52,780 bases of DNA from Symplocastrum torsivum CPER-KK1 (GTDB lineage: Bacteria; Cyanobacteriota; Cyanobacteriia; Cyanobacteriales; Coleofasciculaceae): positions 1-52,780 of the forward strand of contig JAHHIF010000057.1 of the NCBI GenBank assembly GCA_019358875.1. The letters run 5' to 3'. The notes beneath the pieces were generated by a model. That model saw nothing but the letters and a program-made list of their open reading frames with translations. It did not search any database and had not been told where the DNA came from. Positions 16,791-25,744 of this stretch are shown here, piece after piece. The number at the start of each line of letters is the position of its first letter. The first letter of the stretch is position 1. Made by a program: the position numbers and the translations under genes.

Positions 16791-19349
16791 ATGAAACAAT
16801 GCCTTTATCCATTTGGGATTGCTGCTGGGATTGCCTTGTGTTGCTTGACCCCTACAACCCCTACCCAAGCTCAAGTTGTTAAGGACACAACCCTTAACAC
16901 CAGCGTCACCACCCAAGGCAACATCACCACTCTCACTGGCGGCACCCAAGCAGGAAGCAATTTGTTTCATAGCTTCGACCAGTTTTCTGTAAGCAACGGG
17001 AACACAGCTTACTTCAATAACACCACAGACATTCAGAACATCATTAGCCGAGTAACGGGTTTGTCCAACTCTAATATTGAGGGGACTATCCAAGCTAACG
17101 GCACCGCCAACCTGTTTTTGCTTAATCCCAACGGGATTATTTTCGGTCCCAATGCCTCACTAAACATCGGTGGCTCTTTCCTGGCAAGTACAGCAAGTAG
17201 TCTGGTCTTTGCTGATGGCACCGAGTTTAGTGCCACTGCCTACCCAACCACATCCTTGCTAACCATAAGCGTGCCAACTGGTCTGCAATTTAATGGAACT
17301 GCGAGTAGTATCCAGAATCGCTCGGCTGTCAGTGGGACTGACAGTACAGGTGCAGAATATGTCGTTGGTCTTCAGGTACAACCTGGTAAAACCTTAGCGC
17401 TTGTGGGCGGTGAAGTGGTGCTAGAGGGAGGATATCTGAGAGCAGAAGCTGGACGGATTGAGCTTGGTGGTGTCGCTGGAACGGGTTCGGTCAGTCTCAA
17501 CCCAACAGCACAAGGCTGGGTTTTGGGATATGAGGGAATACAGAACTTTCAGGACATTCAAGTGTCTCAGGGAGCTTTGATGGATACCACTGGTCAGGGG
17601 GGCGGCGATATCCAGGTACAAGGCAGGCGTGTAATCCTGACTGAGGGTTCACAGATTACTAGTACAAACATTGGGTCAGAACCGGGAGGGACTTTAACTG
17701 TTGCTGCCTCGGATTCCGTCGAAGTGAGCGGCACTTCACCAGATGGTAAGCGCAATAGTGGCTTGTTTACTATAACTGAAGCCGGAAGGGCAGGTAACAT
17801 CACAATCAACACTCGGCAGTTGATTGTCCAGAATCAGGCTTTTATATCAACAGAGACGCAACCAACAGCTACTGGAGCAGGAGGAAATTTGACAGTGATT
17901 GCCACCGAATCCGTAACTCTCCTAACAAATAGCTCCTTGCTTACCCAAACTGTGGGCAGCGGAAATGCTGGAGACTTGAGGATTGAAACTGGACAGCTAA
18001 TTGTCCGTGATGGGGCAATGGTGTCAGCTTCGACTTTTGATCAGGGAAAGGGGGGCGAGATTTGGGTCAATGCTTCTTCTGTTGATATCTTTGGGGTTGG
18101 CTCTGATGGGATTTCCAGTGGATTATACACATTCACCGATGGCACAGGTCAGGGAGGTAATATCACAGTTGATACCAGGGACTTCCGGGTAGCAGACGGC
18201 GGGTTAATGAATGCTTTGACCTTCAGTGAGGGGAATGGTGGGAACATCACCGTCAACACGGATACTTTTGCCGCAGTTAATGGTGGTCAACTAGTCACCA
18301 CTACCCGTGCCACTAGCCCTAACGGGGGAAATGCCGGGAACATCATCGTTAATGCTACTGATAGCATTATCCTCTCTGGTAGCGATCGCACTTTTGCTGA
18401 ACGAATTGCCCAGTTTTCCACAAGTGTTGCTAATGAAGGTGCTGCTAGCGGGCTATTTGCTAACACCACTCAAGGGTCTACAGGTAATGGCGGTGATGTG
18501 AGGCTCAATACTAGACAGCTAAACATCAGGGATGATGCTCGTGTAACAGTGAGTAGCCTTGGAACAGGTAATGCAGGTAACTTGCTGATTATCGCTCCTA
18601 GCTTAGTCAAGCTCGATCAGGGGACTCTGAGTGCGGAAACGGCAAGTGGTGAAGGCGGTAATGTCACGATTGAGCAGGTTGGAAGCATCCAGCTACGCAA
18701 CAACAGTCTTATCTCCGCTAAAGCAGACAGCAGTGGGAACGGCGGCAATATCAATATCGACACTGACACATTAGCCGCCCTAGAAAATAGCGACATCACA
18801 GCCAATGCTTTCGACGGAAAAGGCGGTAGTGTCCAAATCACAACCCAAGGACTGTTTCTTTCTCCAGATAGTGAAATTACTGCCAGTTCCGAACGGGGCA
18901 TAGATGGCGTGGTAGAAATCAACAGACCAGATGTTGACCCCAGCCAAGGATTAGCCAACCTACCAACTGAAGTCGTTGATGCCTCTAACCAAATTGACCA
19001 AACCTGTGCGGCTGGAGGTTCTGTGGCGAGTGGACAGAGCTACTTTGTCATTACAGGTTCAGGTGGCTTACCCGACTCTCCCAACGAAGCTCTTAGTCCT
19101 GATGCCGTTTGGGAAGATTTGCGTTTCGTTGAGAATAGGAAGCCGTCGCTATCACAGCCGACTGTGCCCGTACAATCGTTAGCAGCAACTAACAACCGAC
19201 AACAAGCCACAAACAACAGACAACCGACGATTGTAGAAGCCCAAGGGTGGGCACTCAATCAAAAAGGAGAGGTAGTACTCACTGCTACTACTCCTACACC
19301 CGTGCTTCATAGTTCTTGGCAAAAGCCAGTAGCTTGTCCTCGGTCTTAA
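16791..19349 (+). CDS. Filamentous haemagglutinin N-terminal (two-partner secretion) exoprotein
   Basis: Secreted beta-helix protein of 852 aa. A signal peptide (MKQCLYPFGIAAGIALCCL, cleavage after TQA near residue 27) precedes the TPS/haemagglutination domain with the hallmark FLLNPNGIIFGPNASLNIGGSF (residues ~103-124 region). The rest is repeated G-N-rich strands (GNAGDLRIETGQL, GGNITVDTRDF, GNGGNINIDTDTL), as expected for a right-handed beta-helix. The C-terminus contains DQTCAAGG and a WEDLRF segment, then a short NNRQ-rich repeat, then GWALNQKGEVVLTA, common to cyanobacterial members. Export needs a TpsB/POTRA outer-membrane partner, which is not in this window. Role (adhesion, surface layer, matrix) unknown. 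Confidence 0.9.
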   Translation: MKQCLYPFGIAAGIALCCLTPTTPTQAQVVKDTTLNTSVTTQGNITTLTGGTQAGSNLFHSFDQFSVSNGNTAYFNNTTDIQNIISRVTGLSNSNIEGTIQANGTANLFLLNPNGIIFGPNASLNIGGSFLASTASSLVFADGTEFSATAYPTTSLLTISVPTGLQFNGTASSIQNRSAVSGTDSTGAEYVVGLQVQPGKTLALVGGEVVLEGGYLRAEAGRIELGGVAGTGSVSLNPTAQGWVLGYEGIQNFQDIQVSQGALMDTTGQGGGDIQVQGRRVILTEGSQITSTNIGSEPGGTLTVAASDSVEVSGTSPDGKRNSGLFTITEAGRAGNITINTRQLIVQNQAFISTETQPTATGAGGNLTVIATESVTLLTNSSLLTQTVGSGNAGDLRIETGQLIVRDGAMVSASTFDQGKGGEIWVNASSVDIFGVGSDGISSGLYTFTDGTGQGGNITVDTRDFRVADGGLMNALTFSEGNGGNITVNTDTFAAVNGGQLVTTTRATSPNGGNAGNIIVNATDSIILSGSDRTFAERIAQFSTSVANEGAASGLFANTTQGSTGNGGDVRLNTRQLNIRDDARVTVSSLGTGNAGNLLIIAPSLVKLDQGTLSAETASGEGGNVTIEQVGSIQLRNNSLISAKADSSGNGGNINIDTDTLAALENSDITANAFDGKGGSVQITTQGLFLSPDSEITASSERGIDGVVEINRPDVDPSQGLANLPTEVVDASNQIDQTCAAGGSVASGQSYFVITGSGGLPDSPNEALSPDAVWEDLRFVENRKPSLSQPTVPVQSLAATNNRQQATNNRQPTIVEAQGWALNQKGEVVLTATTPTPVLHSSWQKPVACPRS

Positions 19350-19443
19350 TATTGGTGTACACCTTCTTGGTGTTTGGGTTGTTTCTTGTGGGATGGGCAA
19401 CTTGCCTGTTCAGATTATGCAATTTAGATGCATGTCAGTGTAT

Positions 19444-19785
19444 TTATTGAGCTTGAGCCGTATCTGACTTAAAGTAAAGTGACGATTTATATAAAACTTG
19501 TTCTTGGTGAGTTTCTAGGGCGCAATCAGACATTGGGTAAGCGACACAAGTGACTGTGTATCCATCTGCTATTTCTGAGGGTTGTAAAAACTTTTGCTCA
19601 CTTTGATCAACTTTACCACTAACAAGTTTGGCGATACAGGACGAACAGGTTCCTTCCCGACAACCAACGGGTAATCGAATACCTGCTTCCTCTGCCATGT
19701 CTAGAATGTACTGATCGTCTGGAACTGATATAGTGCGATCGAGATTCACTGCCGAATTCACTAATCGAACTTGATACACTGCCAT
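19444..19785 (-). CDS. Plant-type [2Fe-2S] ferredoxin
   Basis: 113-aa soluble ferredoxin. Cluster ligands are visible in CREGTCSSC (C-x4-C-x2-C, residues ~42-50) and a fourth Cys ~30 residues on in VTCVAYP. Sequence around the cluster differs from photosynthetic PetF (typically CRAGACSTC), and a ~25-aa C-terminal extension (VLYKSSLYFKSDTAQAQ) is present, so a specialised electron carrier is more likely than the main photosynthetic one. It starts 3 bp after the ccbP stop codon on the same strand, so the two are almost surely co-transcribed. Confidence 0.93.
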   Translation of the reverse strand: MAVYQVRLVNSAVNLDRTISVPDDQYILDMAEEAGIRLPVGCREGTCSSCIAKLVSGKVDQSEQKFLQPSEIADGYTVTCVAYPMSDCALETHQEQVLYKSSLYFKSDTAQAQ

Positions 19786-19788
19786 TGG

Positions 19789-20166
19789 TTAGTCTTCTCC
19801 GAACTCGTATCCCATACCAACCCAATAGTGCCAATCTTTGACTGCTTCTTGAGTGTCGTCATCCGCTTCGATAGGCTCAATGTCAGATAGCGCCACAGAA
19901 AATACATCTTCAGCCGTACCTTCTTTGTAAAGCACCTCGACAAAAATCTCCCTCTGGCAAGCCTCCTCTGGGGACATTTTCAGTACCTCAACGTCTTCGC
20001 TTTTTGATGTGCTTCCCCCTGTCAACCACTTAGCCTTAAAGGGAAAGTTGAGCTTATTGTCGAGGTAGTAGTACCAACCCATTGCCTGTTCTTCTTCGTT
20101 GTAGGCATCGACAATGATCTCCATGTCAATGCGTTCCTCTCGGTTTTCGTCTCTTTCAATGGACAT
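19789..20166 (-). CDS. ccbP: Calcium-binding protein, CcbP family
   Basis: Small, highly acidic protein (125 aa) matching the CcbP family known from Anabaena. Seen: an opening ERDENREERIDMEIIVDAY, the EEQAMGWYYYLDNKL stretch, an acidic loop SPEEACQREIFVEV and a closing TQEAVKDWHYWVGMGYEF. In Anabaena PCC 7120 CcbP binds Ca2+ through its acidic surface and its degradation is tied to heterocyst development (established for that organism). Whether this strain forms heterocysts cannot be told here; the family also occurs outside heterocyst formers. The pairing with a downstream [2Fe-2S] ferredoxin 3 bp away suggests shared regulation. Confidence 0.85.
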   Translation of the reverse strand: MSIERDENREERIDMEIIVDAYNEEEQAMGWYYYLDNKLNFPFKAKWLTGGSTSKSEDVEVLKMSPEEACQREIFVEVLYKEGTAEDVFSVALSDIEPIEADDDTQEAVKDWHYWVGMGYEFGED

Positions 20167-20269
20167 AGGGCACTTGATGCAGAGGACTGAACTCAGACTA
20201 TGGTAAGGCTATAGCGCGATCGCATTTACCCGACTTTGCCAAAATTTTCAGGAACTACTCTACCCAGAC

Positions 20270-20370
20270 ACTAGTGCAAGAAGGCTGAAGCCTGAAGGAA
20301 TATTGCGCTTGTGCAGTAAGCTTTTTAACCTTTTTCAACTGGATAGTTATTTCCGCCAAGCTGCACTAGT
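20270..20370. mobile_element. MITE-like element sharing an end with the right edge of the window
   Basis: 9-bp terminal inverted repeats ACTAGTGCA/TGCACTAGT bound 101 bp. Read from the right end inward the sequence is GCAGCTTGGCGGAAATAA, then CCAGTTGAAAAAGG. Nearly the same string starts at 52656. It occupies part of the 330-bp gap between ccbP and the HD gene, which holds no gene. Confidence 0.6.
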
Positions 20371-20496
20371 TACTGACTTTTGATTGAGATTAGTCTTATC
20401 CCCGCCAAGACATACCACAACGCTACCAACCTTCCCTTGGTATGCGTTAGCATATCTTTAACTTTTACCTAATTTCCCGTAACATCTAGGGTATCA

Positions 20497-20616
20497 ATGT
20501 TTAATCCTACCAAGCTTTTAATTGAAGCTTTCATCCCCGAATTGAAGGCGGCTTACGACTCGGCTTATAGTAACCTGAAGCCGGAATATGCCAGTATTAT
20601 TGCCTAGGTAGGGAAC
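20497..20616 (+). pseudogene. 5' coding segment of the HD gene, cut off by an amber codon
   Basis: An ATG at 20497 opens MFNPTKLLIEAFIPELKAAY... in the same frame as the downstream HD protein. The frame is interrupted only by TAG at 20605-20607 (codon 37, ...YASIIA-stop-VGN-M). The segment is amphipathic and reads like true coding sequence. A tryptophan (TGG) at this position would restore a continuous 287-codon gene. Either a point nonsense mutation, an assembly error or readthrough. Confidence 0.7.
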
Positions 20617-21357
20617 ATGGCTTTAGAGAATATTGCCAATAGTAATGCTCTTTACCACAATGTAGAACATACTATTTTAGTAACTTTGGTAGGGCAAGAA
20701 ATCTTGCGAGGAAAGCATATCCGTGAAGGTGGAGTTTCTTGCGAAGATTGGTTGCACTTCTTAATTTCTTTAGTATGCCATGATATTGGCTATGTCAAAG
20801 GTGTTTGCCGACAAGATCGAGTGGATTTAAGGGTGTATGCTACAGGTGAAGGTAACAATACCGTCACACTTCCTCCAGGTTCTACCGATGCCAGTTTGAC
20901 TCCTTATCATGTTGATCGAGGTAAACTTTTTGTTCAAGAGCGATTTGGTGGTCACAATATAATTGATGCTCAAGTTATCAAGAAGAATATTGAACTAACT
21001 CGCTTTCCCGTGCCTTTGGATTCTGATCATCAAGATACTATCAACTATCCAGGTTTAGTTAGAGCGGCTGATTTGATTGGTCAATTGAGTGACCCACGCT
21101 ATCTACAAAAGACGGCTGCATTATTTTATGAATTTGAAGAAACAGGGGTGAATAAGCAATTAGGTTATCAACATCCAGATGATCTGATTTACAGCTATCC
21201 CAAGTTTTACTGGAATGTTGTTTATCCTTATATCATTGATGGCTTAAATTATTTAAAGCTAACTCAAGAAGGAAAGCAAATCATTGCAAACCTTTATTCC
21301 CATATCTTTGAAGTAGAACATAATCGCGCCTCTAAGACCCCTGTGATCGCATCCTAG
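20617..21357 (+). CDS. HD-domain metal-dependent phosphohydrolase
   Basis: HD superfamily protein of 246 aa as it stands. Metal ligands are in YHNVEHTILV (His...His), the HD pair in LVCHDIGYVKGVC and a later Asp in GLVRAADLIGQLSDP. Such proteins usually hydrolyse nucleotides or cyclic nucleotides; the substrate is unknown. The ATG at 20617 follows GGTAGGGAAC, which could act as a ribosome-binding site for re-initiation just after the amber codon. The original start was probably the ATG at 20497. Because the HD core lies wholly downstream of the stop, the shorter product may still be active. Confidence 0.8.
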   Translation: MALENIANSNALYHNVEHTILVTLVGQEILRGKHIREGGVSCEDWLHFLISLVCHDIGYVKGVCRQDRVDLRVYATGEGNNTVTLPPGSTDASLTPYHVDRGKLFVQERFGGHNIIDAQVIKKNIELTRFPVPLDSDHQDTINYPGLVRAADLIGQLSDPRYLQKTAALFYEFEETGVNKQLGYQHPDDLIYSYPKFYWNVVYPYIIDGLNYLKLTQEGKQIIANLYSHIFEVEHNRASKTPVIAS

Positions 21358-21517
21358 AACTGCTAATCTTACTGAGTTTATCCTAAATGTAGGTTGGCTT
21401 TAAATCAATCATTAATTGTACGTTCTTGCCCTAAAACGTAAAAATTAATTATATAGGAGTTCTCAGTTAAATAAGGTACAGTTAAAGGCTGCAAAACAAG
21501 TGCTACTAGTCTGAAAA

Positions 21518-21548
21518 GAAAGCTGATGGCTGATAGCTGACAGCTTTC
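21518..21548. repeat. GCTGATAGCTGA-type repeat hairpin
   Basis: GAAAGCTG...CAGCTTTC (8-bp stem) encloses 7-bp-spaced GCTGAT/GCTGAC units. It belongs to the short tandem repeats scattered in filamentous cyanobacteria; related units are at 31011-31042, 31130-31150, 36041-36080 and 43245-43285. It sits at the end of the channel gene and may also act as its terminator. Confidence 0.5.
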
Positions 21549-21556
21549 TGCTATAT

Positions 21557-22336
21557 TTAAACCTTGTCCAACTTGCTACCGCAGATTTTGCAGAACTGAG
21601 CATCAGCATCATAGAAGGGCAAACGACAACCGGAACAAGCTTTCTCTACCTGATTAGCTGTTTTGAGTAGTTGCTTAATCAAGTCACCCAATTGCCAAGG
21701 AATCAAAGCAATCCCTGTTAAAATCATCAGGACTGTCATTAGGCGACCGACTTCTGAAGTTGGGGTAACATCACCAAAGCCAACAGTTGTCATTGTTACT
21801 ACTGAAAAATAGAACGCATCCAGAAATGTTCCGAAATCCTCAGCATTAACCCTATGCTCAACTTGGTAAATCAACCCAGAGTAAACAAAAACAATAGTAA
21901 ATAAAGTAAATAATATTCTGGTAAAAATGACACCATCTTCACTGCTTATGCGTAAGAAATAGATTTTGAGATCTATAAATCGAATTAATCGTAAAATTCT
22001 GAACCATCTAAATATCCTGATAAACTGTATATTGTTTAAACCCAAGAAGAAAGGCAGTATTGCGATTAAATCAACGAAGGAAAAGGGACTAAAAATAAAT
22101 TTTATTTTGTCAATCGCATAATAAAGCCGAATTAAATACTCAATGACAAAAACTACTAAAATTAATGTATCAATAGTATCAAGACTAATGCGAACAGGCT
22201 CCGGAAGAGGATAAGTTTCTGCTACGAAAATAAGTGAAGACAGCAGAATGAATCCCATAATGAGCAAATTAATTGCTCTACCGACGGGTGTTTCAATATC
22301 TTCCAAATAAAAGGCAATTTTTCGTAAATTTAGCAT
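21557..22336 (-). CDS. Voltage-gated-type potassium channel with C-terminal zinc ribbon
   Basis: Six-transmembrane ion channel, 259 aa. S1-S3 hydrophobic segments lie within residues ~20-100. S4 carries regularly spaced Arg (RIFRWFRILRLIRF, ~107-120). The pore helix and K+ selectivity filter TTVGFGD are at ~183-189, followed by S6. After S6 is a CxxC...CxxC zinc ribbon (C234, C237, C249, C252), an uncommon cytoplasmic tail for a channel. It begins 15 bp after the mutL stop on the same strand, so it is probably in the mutL transcript. Confidence 0.92.
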   Translation of the reverse strand: MLNLRKIAFYLEDIETPVGRAINLLIMGFILLSSLIFVAETYPLPEPVRISLDTIDTLILVVFVIEYLIRLYYAIDKIKFIFSPFSFVDLIAILPFFLGLNNIQFIRIFRWFRILRLIRFIDLKIYFLRISSEDGVIFTRILFTLFTIVFVYSGLIYQVEHRVNAEDFGTFLDAFYFSVVTMTTVGFGDVTPTSEVGRLMTVLMILTGIALIPWQLGDLIKQLLKTANQVEKACSGCRLPFYDADAQFCKICGSKLDKV

Positions 22337-22351
22337 TAGGAAAACTTTGAA

Positions 22352-24112
22352 TTAAATGCCATGACTTTTGCCAATTACCCAATGACGGCGGAAGAAACGG
22401 GCAAGTGCTGACTCTTCCAACGATAAATAAATTGGGCGTCCGTGGGGACAGGTGCGAGGATTACGAGTGCTTTTCCATTGATCTAACAAGATTTGCATTT
22501 CTGGCAAACTTAGCGCTGTGCCATTGCGGATAGCACTGCGGCAGGCTGTTGCGACTTGAGCAGTTTGTAAATCTCCGCCTAAACTCAGTTCCAAAAGAGC
22601 GTTAGCACAATCCCCTCGCTTTTGCAGCATTTCTGGGGCGTTGCGTACTGCCCACAGTTGCTCACCAAAGGGTTCGACATCCAAACCTAATCGCTGAAGT
22701 TGCTCAACTTGAGTAGTGGAGAGATTGCTGAGAATCACTGGAGGTTCTAAAGGAACTAACTGCCAGCGATCGCATAACTGTTCATACAATACCCGCTCGT
22801 GGGCAATATGCTGCTCTACCAACCACATTCCCGTAGGATGTTCTGCCAGGATATACATATTGTGAACTTGGGCGATCGCTTTTAGGGAAATTAGCCCAAT
22901 TTCAGCAGCATTTTTGGCAGATTCTTCAGCTTGCGGTGCAGGTTGTATTGATCGACTGATGTGATAGGCTCCTTTTTCTTCCGATACTTTCAGCAACTTT
23001 TCTACCCGTTGGGAGTGAGTTGCTTCTGGAAGATTGGTTGGACTGAGGCGCAAGGCTTGCTCAATTGCAGAGGATACTTGTTCTTTCCAGTAGGAGAGTG
23101 AGTGTAAGTAAATTTCTGCCTTAGCTGGATGACGATTCCAGTCAATTTGGCTGGGGCAAATTTGGAGGTGGAGGAAACAAATTGGGTAGCGATCGCGTGG
23201 ACAAGTGCGTGTCAATGCTGAAAGAATTGTCTGTTCTAATTCAGGCGATCGCACTAAGCGTCGATTCGTCGCTACCTTTACCCAATCTGGGCGTCGTCGA
23301 TGGCAGCGATCGGGTAATCCTAATACAAGTTGGATTTGAGATAAGGGGATAGATGGAGGAGGAGAGGCAGGGGAGGTTGAGGGGAAATTTTCCCTCTCAG
23401 ATTCCTCACTTTCTGAAGGGGTTGGTACTTCTAGCGTTAGTTGCTGTAAGTCGGTTAATCGCACCTGCTTCAATATTTGCGGCAAAATCTGCTGTGCGGT
23501 CTTACCTGGACTGATAGTAAACCAGGGACGCTCATTTTGCTGCACTTGCCAGGTAACACAGGGATGGCAGAGGGCAATTTGATGAATTGTTGCTTGGACA
23601 ATTCTCAGTTGTTGAGTAATCGTTGGTAGCCCTTTACGGCGTACTGGCCAACTACCAAATAAATCAGAGACAGTGACAACTGTACCCGGCGCGATCGCTA
23701 CTGTCTTACTTTGTAGCGGTTCACCTTGAGAGTCATAAGTCACTCGCCAACCCTCAAACGTCCCCTTGAGTCGGCTCAAAATTTCTAAATCTGCCAGTGC
23801 TGCCAGACTATGTAACGCTTCCCCGCGAAATCCTAAACTGGTAATCTTCCATAAATCATCACTGGTACGGATTTTGCTCGTACTGTGAGCAGAGGCGGCT
23901 TGCTGCAAGTCTTCCAAGCTCATGCCAGAACCATTATCTGCCACTCGTACCCGCCATTGATCAGACCATACTGAGACAACAATACGGCTTGCATGAGCAT
24001 CGAGAGCATTTTCCACGAGTTCTCGCACAACTGCCGCCAGGGAGTCAATTACCTCACCAGCAGCAATGAGATTCACTACCTCTTGGGGTAGGGCTTGAAT
24101 ACCAACGCTCAT
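22352..24112 (-). CDS. mutL: DNA mismatch repair protein MutL
   Basis: GHKL ATPase that couples MutS mismatch recognition to excision. Seen: ELVENALDA (residues 31-39, catalytic Glu and Mg-binding Asn), DNGSGM (59-64), the ATP lid TSLGFRGEAL (91-100) and the NRR...RSPELE transducer. The C-terminal half keeps endonuclease-type motifs ACR (523-525), CPHGRP (555-560) and FFRR. The metal motif usually written DQHA-x2-E-x4-E reads EQHIAHERVLYE (433-444), with D-to-E and A-to-I changes. IAAGEVIDSLAAVV replaces the usual ERPAS, as in other cyanobacterial MutL. Length 586 aa. Confidence 0.96.
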   Translation of the reverse strand: MSVGIQALPQEVVNLIAAGEVIDSLAAVVRELVENALDAHASRIVVSVWSDQWRVRVADNGSGMSLEDLQQAASAHSTSKIRTSDDLWKITSLGFRGEALHSLAALADLEILSRLKGTFEGWRVTYDSQGEPLQSKTVAIAPGTVVTVSDLFGSWPVRRKGLPTITQQLRIVQATIHQIALCHPCVTWQVQQNERPWFTISPGKTAQQILPQILKQVRLTDLQQLTLEVPTPSESEESERENFPSTSPASPPPSIPLSQIQLVLGLPDRCHRRRPDWVKVATNRRLVRSPELEQTILSALTRTCPRDRYPICFLHLQICPSQIDWNRHPAKAEIYLHSLSYWKEQVSSAIEQALRLSPTNLPEATHSQRVEKLLKVSEEKGAYHISRSIQPAPQAEESAKNAAEIGLISLKAIAQVHNMYILAEHPTGMWLVEQHIAHERVLYEQLCDRWQLVPLEPPVILSNLSTTQVEQLQRLGLDVEPFGEQLWAVRNAPEMLQKRGDCANALLELSLGGDLQTAQVATACRSAIRNGTALSLPEMQILLDQWKSTRNPRTCPHGRPIYLSLEESALARFFRRHWVIGKSHGI

Positions 24113-24244
24113 AAATTCCTATTGTAGGCGGAGGCGCAAGATGGGGGAGATGAGGGAGTAATTTCTGCCCTACTTTCCCCATCTTCCTTATGTCAGTACC
24201 ATTCAACTTAAGTTAGTGAACAGTTGTGCAAGAAATAATCTTCT

Positions 24245-25744
24245 CTAACTATCCCAGGGCAAAATCACTTTAAACGTTGTGCCAATCCCAGGTTCACTCT
24301 CCACAATAATCCTGCCACCATGCAAGTCCACAGACTTTCGGACAATGGCTAAACCCAGTCCAGTACCGGGGATATTACCCACATTCTTTGCTCGATGAAA
24401 TGACTCAAATAACCGCTCTAGGTCTTCTGTCGGAATGCCTATTCCTTCGTCTTTCACCTCAAAAAGCACCTCTTCCTCTCTACAATAACAGCCAAAGAGG
24501 ATAGTCGTATCTTGAGGAGAATACTTAATTGCGTTGCTCAATAAATTCCCGAAAATGTGAATTAGGAGTTTTTCATCCATACAAGCATTGCGACAGGAAC
24601 CAGAATAGACAAAGGTAAGTTTGTGATTTACACCGATACCGAGTTGTAGTTCTTCAACTAAATCACTGCAAAAATCTTTGAGTACTAAGGGTTTAGGATT
24701 GAATTCTAGCTTTCCAGCCTCTACTTTGCTAAATAGAAGCACATCATCTAAGAGGCTTGTCATCCGATTTACAGCCGATTCAATCCGCTGGTAGTGTTTA
24801 TGCTTTTTCTCTTCAGTCCATTTTTGACCGTAAATTTCTAGTAATTCTGTAGAAGAAACAATAGTAGTAAGGGGAGTCCGAAATTCATGGCTTGCCATTG
24901 AAACAAAGCAAGATTTAAGTTCTCTAAGCTCTCTTTCTCGTTCGAGGGCTTTAATCATTTCAGCTTCTACACGCTTGCGATCGCTAATATCTCGACCGAT
25001 ATAAACGAAGTGTTCTAATCCCTCTACTTCTGTTGGAATTGCTGAGCAGGAAAAGGCAACAGGAATTTCTTCTCCTGTTTTAGTTTGACAAATAACTTCT
25101 ACATCTTTCAAAGCTTGCTCTGGCTTTGAAGAGGATAGGGTATTTATTTTTTGTAGAAATTCTTTACTTTTGATTAATATTGAAATAGGATTGTTATCTA
25201 ATTCGTCTTCGCTATATCCAAATAAATCTTGGGCAAACTTGTTAGTTTTTTTTATAATCCCTGATGCTGTAGTTACTAATACAGCATCAGCCATTGATGT
25301 GATAATTTGATTTATATAATTTCTTGAAGCCGTTAAGGAACTTAATAAAAGAGCCGCTTCGTTAGTTCGTTGGACTAAGGTCTGCTGCAAGACCATTTTT
25401 TCTGTTACATCTTCAAATACAATAATTAACTGACTATTCCCCGATTCTTTGTCAAAATGCCCACTGATATATAAGTCAAAGTATAGCGGAGAATTGGGAA
25501 TTCCTGAGCGAGTAATTCCTGTTAATTCAAAACTATCTATTTGACCCTCTATAAGCTCTAGAAGAGTTGCTTCAAGTCCTACTAATTCAGGAAAAGCAAG
25601 GCGAACATCGTTTTTATGCCTGACTTCAGAAGGACAATCGGCAAAACCTCTTGAGCCAGACGATGCTTCCAAGATGATTAAGTTTTTATCAAGCACCAAA
25701 TACTCATAACGAGATGTTATGAGTTTTTTAATAAGAGAATTCAT
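24245..25744 (-). CDS. PAS-domain sensor histidine kinase
   Basis: Soluble kinase of 499 aa. Two PAS-like regions: residues ~10-120 (YEYLVLDKNLIILEASSG) and ~140-255 (SMADAVLVTTASGIIKKTN, closing with YIGRDISDRKRVE). HisKA follows with phosphorylated His286 in SMASHEFRTPLT. The HATPase domain has N box HIFGNLLSNAIKYSP, G1 KDEGIGIP and G2 PGTGLGLAIV. No transmembrane segment. Its ATG overlaps the stop of the upstream GTPase gene by 4 bp, so translation is coupled and a functional pairing is likely. Confidence 0.94.
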   Translation of the reverse strand: MNSLIKKLITSRYEYLVLDKNLIILEASSGSRGFADCPSEVRHKNDVRLAFPELVGLEATLLELIEGQIDSFELTGITRSGIPNSPLYFDLYISGHFDKESGNSQLIIVFEDVTEKMVLQQTLVQRTNEAALLLSSLTASRNYINQIITSMADAVLVTTASGIIKKTNKFAQDLFGYSEDELDNNPISILIKSKEFLQKINTLSSSKPEQALKDVEVICQTKTGEEIPVAFSCSAIPTEVEGLEHFVYIGRDISDRKRVEAEMIKALERERELRELKSCFVSMASHEFRTPLTTIVSSTELLEIYGQKWTEEKKHKHYQRIESAVNRMTSLLDDVLLFSKVEAGKLEFNPKPLVLKDFCSDLVEELQLGIGVNHKLTFVYSGSCRNACMDEKLLIHIFGNLLSNAIKYSPQDTTILFGCYCREEEVLFEVKDEGIGIPTEDLERLFESFHRAKNVGNIPGTGLGLAIVRKSVDLHGGRIIVESEPGIGTTFKVILPWDS

